Part shown: in pieces, positions 60,830 to 64,000 of the stretch | Position numbering within the stretch: the first letter of the stretch is position 1 | How the letters are laid out: each line of letters begins with the position of its first letter | Source of the DNA: Colius striatus | Lineage: Eukaryota; Chordata; Aves; Coliiformes; Coliidae | Assembly: GCF_028858725.1 (NCBI RefSeq) | Contig: NC_084761.1 | Location: 20,862,501 to 20,926,500 of the forward strand | DNA length: 64,000 bases | Direction: 5' to 3' | Program-made: the position numbers and the translations under genes | The notes under the pieces: generated by a model | Seen by the model: only the letters and a program-made list of their open reading frames with translations | The model's database searches: none | Told to the model about the DNA's origin: nothing

Positions 60830-61425
60830 AGAGGTATCACAGAGCGGTGAAGTTTGGAAGGGACAGAGCTCGTCCATTTCAGCCCCCTGCCAAAGCAGGT
60901 TCAGCTCGATCAGGGTCACAGGAACATGTCCAGGTGGGTTTGGAAGCCTCCAGAGAAGGAGACTCCACGCATTCTCTGGGCAGCCTGTGCCAGGGCTCCT
61001 TCACCCTCACGGAAGTTTCTCCTCCTGTTCAAAATGAGCTTCCTGTGTTGCAGTTCGTGCCCATTAACCCTCATCCTGTCACTGGCCACCACAGAAAAAA
61101 AGACTAGTCCCATCCTCTTGTCACCCACCCTTGTCAGCATTGATAATGTCCCCCTTCTCTTTTCCAGGCTAAAGAGCTCCAGGTCTCATAACCTTTCCTT
61201 GTCAGAGAGATGTTCTAGTCCCCTCCACTGGACTCCCGCCAGCAGCTCCCTGTCTCTCTTGAACTGGGGAGCCTGGAACCGAGTGCAAGACTCCAGATTT
61301 GGCTTTACTGTGGCAGAGTAAAGGAGGAGGAGAACCTCCCTTGACCTGCTGGCCACAGTCTTCTTAATGCACCCAAGGCCTTTGGCCTTCTTGGAAATGC
61401 ATAATGCCACATGGGCCTTTTTTCC
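60830..61425 (-). mobile_element. CR1 LINE fragment upstream of UTP3
   Basis: Its 3' end is at 60830 (TCATAGAGGTATCACAGAGC tail region). It then shows CAGCCTGTGCCAGGGCTCC and remnants of the reverse-transcriptase C-terminus (LYSATVKPNLESCTRFQAPQ in frame). It is diverged and interrupted by stops. It has the same orientation as UTP3 and ends about 430 bp from the UTP3 start codon. Confidence 0.88.
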
Positions 61426-64000
61426 TCCTTGGGGTTTTTTCTTCACCTGAAAAAGCACAGACACATAAAATCTTTCTCTGTATAATCATCTTCACAACAA
61501 CGAAGAGGGAAAAAAACCCCAAGATGGAAAGCACACCTGACATCTGTCCCCTTGCTAACCAAAACTTCTTGTTACTCAGTTCGCTACAATCAAATCAAAC
61601 TTTCAGGGCAAAAAAGATGTGTTTGAAAACCTCCTTGGACACACCTGAGGTACACATAGTAACTCTCCTGAGTCCTTCCCTTCACCAAAGGACATCTTTA
61701 CAGGGATACAGGAGTCTCCTGTTAGGAACAAGGCTGATTCCTGGGGCTGCAGATCAGCCTTCAGGCTGCCAAGCCAGGCTCGTGCTTCTCCTTCCCCTGT
61801 GTTTCTTGGGTCAGGCCTTTTATATGTGCAGGGCACCAGTAAAGGAACAATTCTGATCTGCAGCTTCTGGGAACTCCTCAGTAGGAGGGTTTTTAAGGCC
61901 ATCCCCGTTCATTCCCATTTTTCTTCTTGTGCTGTATTTTTGCTTGTGTCTGTCATCCATCGCAGTGTGCCCAGCCCTGTCTCCCATGTTTCTAAAAGAA
62001 ATGCTGAATAAGCCACATGGAAGCGGGCTGTTTTAGAGAAATGCAGACAGCAGTGCCACAAGAGCAGAGAGAGGAACAGTAACTAGTTTAGTCTGAGCTC
62101 AGAAACCCACAGCCTAACAAATTAAGCACCTGCATGTCCCAGCAAGAGGAGTTCTGCACAGAACAAGCGCAGGTGCTTTTTTCTCACCACAGAACAGGTG
62201 CAGTTTTATTTATAAACCCTCCTGTCCACCTCTTTGTGGAAAAAGACATGTCAATAAAATCTTAAAGTTAACTCATGCAGAGGTGAGAGTCCACAGCTTT
62301 ACTCACTTTTTGGTGATTCATTTGGTTTCTGGTAGATCTGATGGCAGACAAGTCTCTTATGAGTTTTATGAGACACACTCAGCTTCTCCACATAGTCGTC
62401 TCTGGGGCAGAATCTTCCATATATGCTCTTGCACCAAAGCTATGTTTTGTTTCAGACTAAGACACCTTTCCTAAATGCCAGTTTTCAGATATCACTTTCT
62501 CTGGATAGAGGCCTGTATAAGAAACAGCAATAAGAGGAACTTGGGTTTTTTTAAGTGAGCCATAGCAGTCATAATTTGTTAGCCACACCTTGGTGGGAAT
62601 TCTCACTTTGCACTAGTTGGCCACTGAAACACAGCCATTTGCAGCAATTTCTGCAGAGTTAAAATTCTAGATCACTTCTGCAAGTGTGACTTACAGAAAC
62701 CCAGACCTTCAATGTGTGTCTGAAAGTTTCCATCTAACTACCCTCACAGGTTTTTAAAGCCTGCTCTTTCAAAATTCAGAGCTGTAACAACAGACTGACT
62801 TCCATGTGGACTCTCATGGATTTAAATGCGACTGATATGTTGGCTCTCAATCCAAGGTGAATTTCTAGCATCTAAAGGTATTTGAACCTCTTCTAGGACT
62901 TGCCAAAAATGCTACCCATGTGGGATGAAGCTGATCTCCCAATTGAGTTAGTGAACCCAGTTATCAGGAACTGCTTGAGCCAAACCCACTGGTTTGCTGT
63001 GAGCATGAGTGGAATCACCGCTGCCAGTACTGGGATCAGTGACTGCTGCAGGTCTGTTTTAATCCACCATTTTCTTTGCTTCTGAGTGAGAAATGAGGAG
63101 AAAAGAAAGCTGTAGGAGAGACTGCTAGTGGATGGCGTGTCACCTGGAGATATTCTGTGCCCTAGTACAGCTGTTCTCTTCTCCGCTCGTCAGCCAGCAT
63201 AGCAAGGACAAACAAAGGCACAACCATTTTACCTCACTTCATCCAAGCACCTGCCTAGCTTCTTACCTGGAAAATCCCAGTTAAGCATGTCCAGGGCCAA
63301 CTGGAGGAATAGGACAAGTGAAAGGTGGCTGAGAACACAAGGCTGGTTCCCATTTCTTTTCAGATTCTCAGTTATTCCTTCCCTAGTATCTGCCTGGCAG
63401 TGATCTGGGAGTCTAGCTCCTCACTCAGCCCAGAATTAAAGCCTGGGGAGATGGTTTGCCAGCCTCCTGCCAAACTGCTGCAGCACAATGCCTGTTTCCC
63501 CAGATAATCTAGTGATTCAGAAGTCACACACTAAAAAGTAATATTCCATAAAACAAATATTCCTCTAACAAGCTTACAGTTGAGATAGGAATCCTCAGAT
63601 ATGCAGGTGGCTCAATGGGCCTAAAAATAGCTCTCGTGCCACCATATGCAGACGTGTAGATTTAGCAACTGAAATTCAGACATGCTGAGCACCAGCAGGC
63701 AGAGAAAACCACTGAAATCAACAGAGTCACCCAGAACATAATTCTGCTAGGTCTCTCTCTTTGGGTTTGAAAATACTTACAGATGTCTCTGCTTGGGTTT
63801 GATCAGTGCAGTATTTTTATCATTTTTATCAGTGCAGATTGGCAAACCAGACTGGAACCAGCCGCTTTTGTGTGTGCTTTGCTCTGCTGTCTGCATCCCT
63901 CTTTCTTGTGTATTTCTTAAAAATCTGTTTTGTTACAAGAAAGGTGACTGAAACAAAGAGTGCTTTAGATAGACACCCCTACACCCCCATGGTGAGCCAC
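61426..64000. other. Upstream flank of UTP3, nothing recognised
   Basis: In mammals the next gene is JCHAIN, oriented away from UTP3. I looked for a J-chain-like exon on the plus strand and saw none. Only short frames without motifs are present. Confidence 0.45.

Noticed and set aside
62900..63507. Possible J-chain gene exon upstream of UTP3, expected from mammalian synteny
   Set aside because: None of the plus-strand frames show the cysteine pattern or conserved motifs of J chain, so the gene is probably outside the window.

Overview
The window looks like part of a bird nuclear chromosome. It holds spliced genes with GT/AG boundaries, GC-rich CpG-island first exons and long AT-rich introns. 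Most recognisable repeats are CR1 LINE fragments with the 3' tail typical of birds (ATTCTATG repeats). No prokaryotic, plasmid or organellar features, CRISPR arrays or tRNA/rRNA genes were seen.

There are two real genes, both on the minus strand. (1) RUFY3 (RUN and FYVE domain containing 3; RIPX/Singar) fills about 1-54.4 kb. I placed 18 coding exons by protein similarity recalled from vertebrate RUFY3 and by consistent splice phase. They are two alternative first exons (53806-54142 in a CpG island, 45575-45752 with its own promoter-like sequence), a 54-nt cassette exon (31826-31879), a common body of eleven exons (22811 down to 11806), an alternative terminal exon with a stop (10638-10710), and the long-form exons 8257-8376, 4503-4605, 2631-2710 and 117-191. 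The last carries the first CxxC of the FYVE zinc finger, and the gene runs off the left edge before the finger is complete. Exon 45575-45752, the common body and the alternative terminal exon join without a phase error into a 468-residue protein, almost the 469 residues I recall for the human short form. (2) UTP3 (SAS10), an intronless gene for an SSU-processome protein, lies at 58724-60400, 4.6 kb upstream of the first RUFY3 coding exon in the same orientation. The UTP3-RUFY3 adjacency matches human 4q13.

Layout: 0.1-8.4 kb, FYVE-side exons of RUFY3 with several CR1 copies and a 235-bp direct repeat; 8.5-10.7 kb, short-form terminal exon and its 3' UTR; 11.8-22.8 kb, coiled-coil and RUN exons; 22.8-45.6 kb, a large first intron with CR1 copies, a probable solo LTR and the cassette exon; 45.6-54.4 kb, the two first exons; 54.4-58.6 kb, intergenic; 58.6-60.7 kb, UTP3 and its CpG-rich promoter; 60.8-64 kb, a CR1 copy and otherwise unassigned sequence.

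I did not find a convincing new biological system. The most interesting content is the modular isoform architecture of RUFY3 (two starts, a cassette, two ends), an unresolved phase gap just before the FYVE exon, and an in-frame minisatellite in UTP3.
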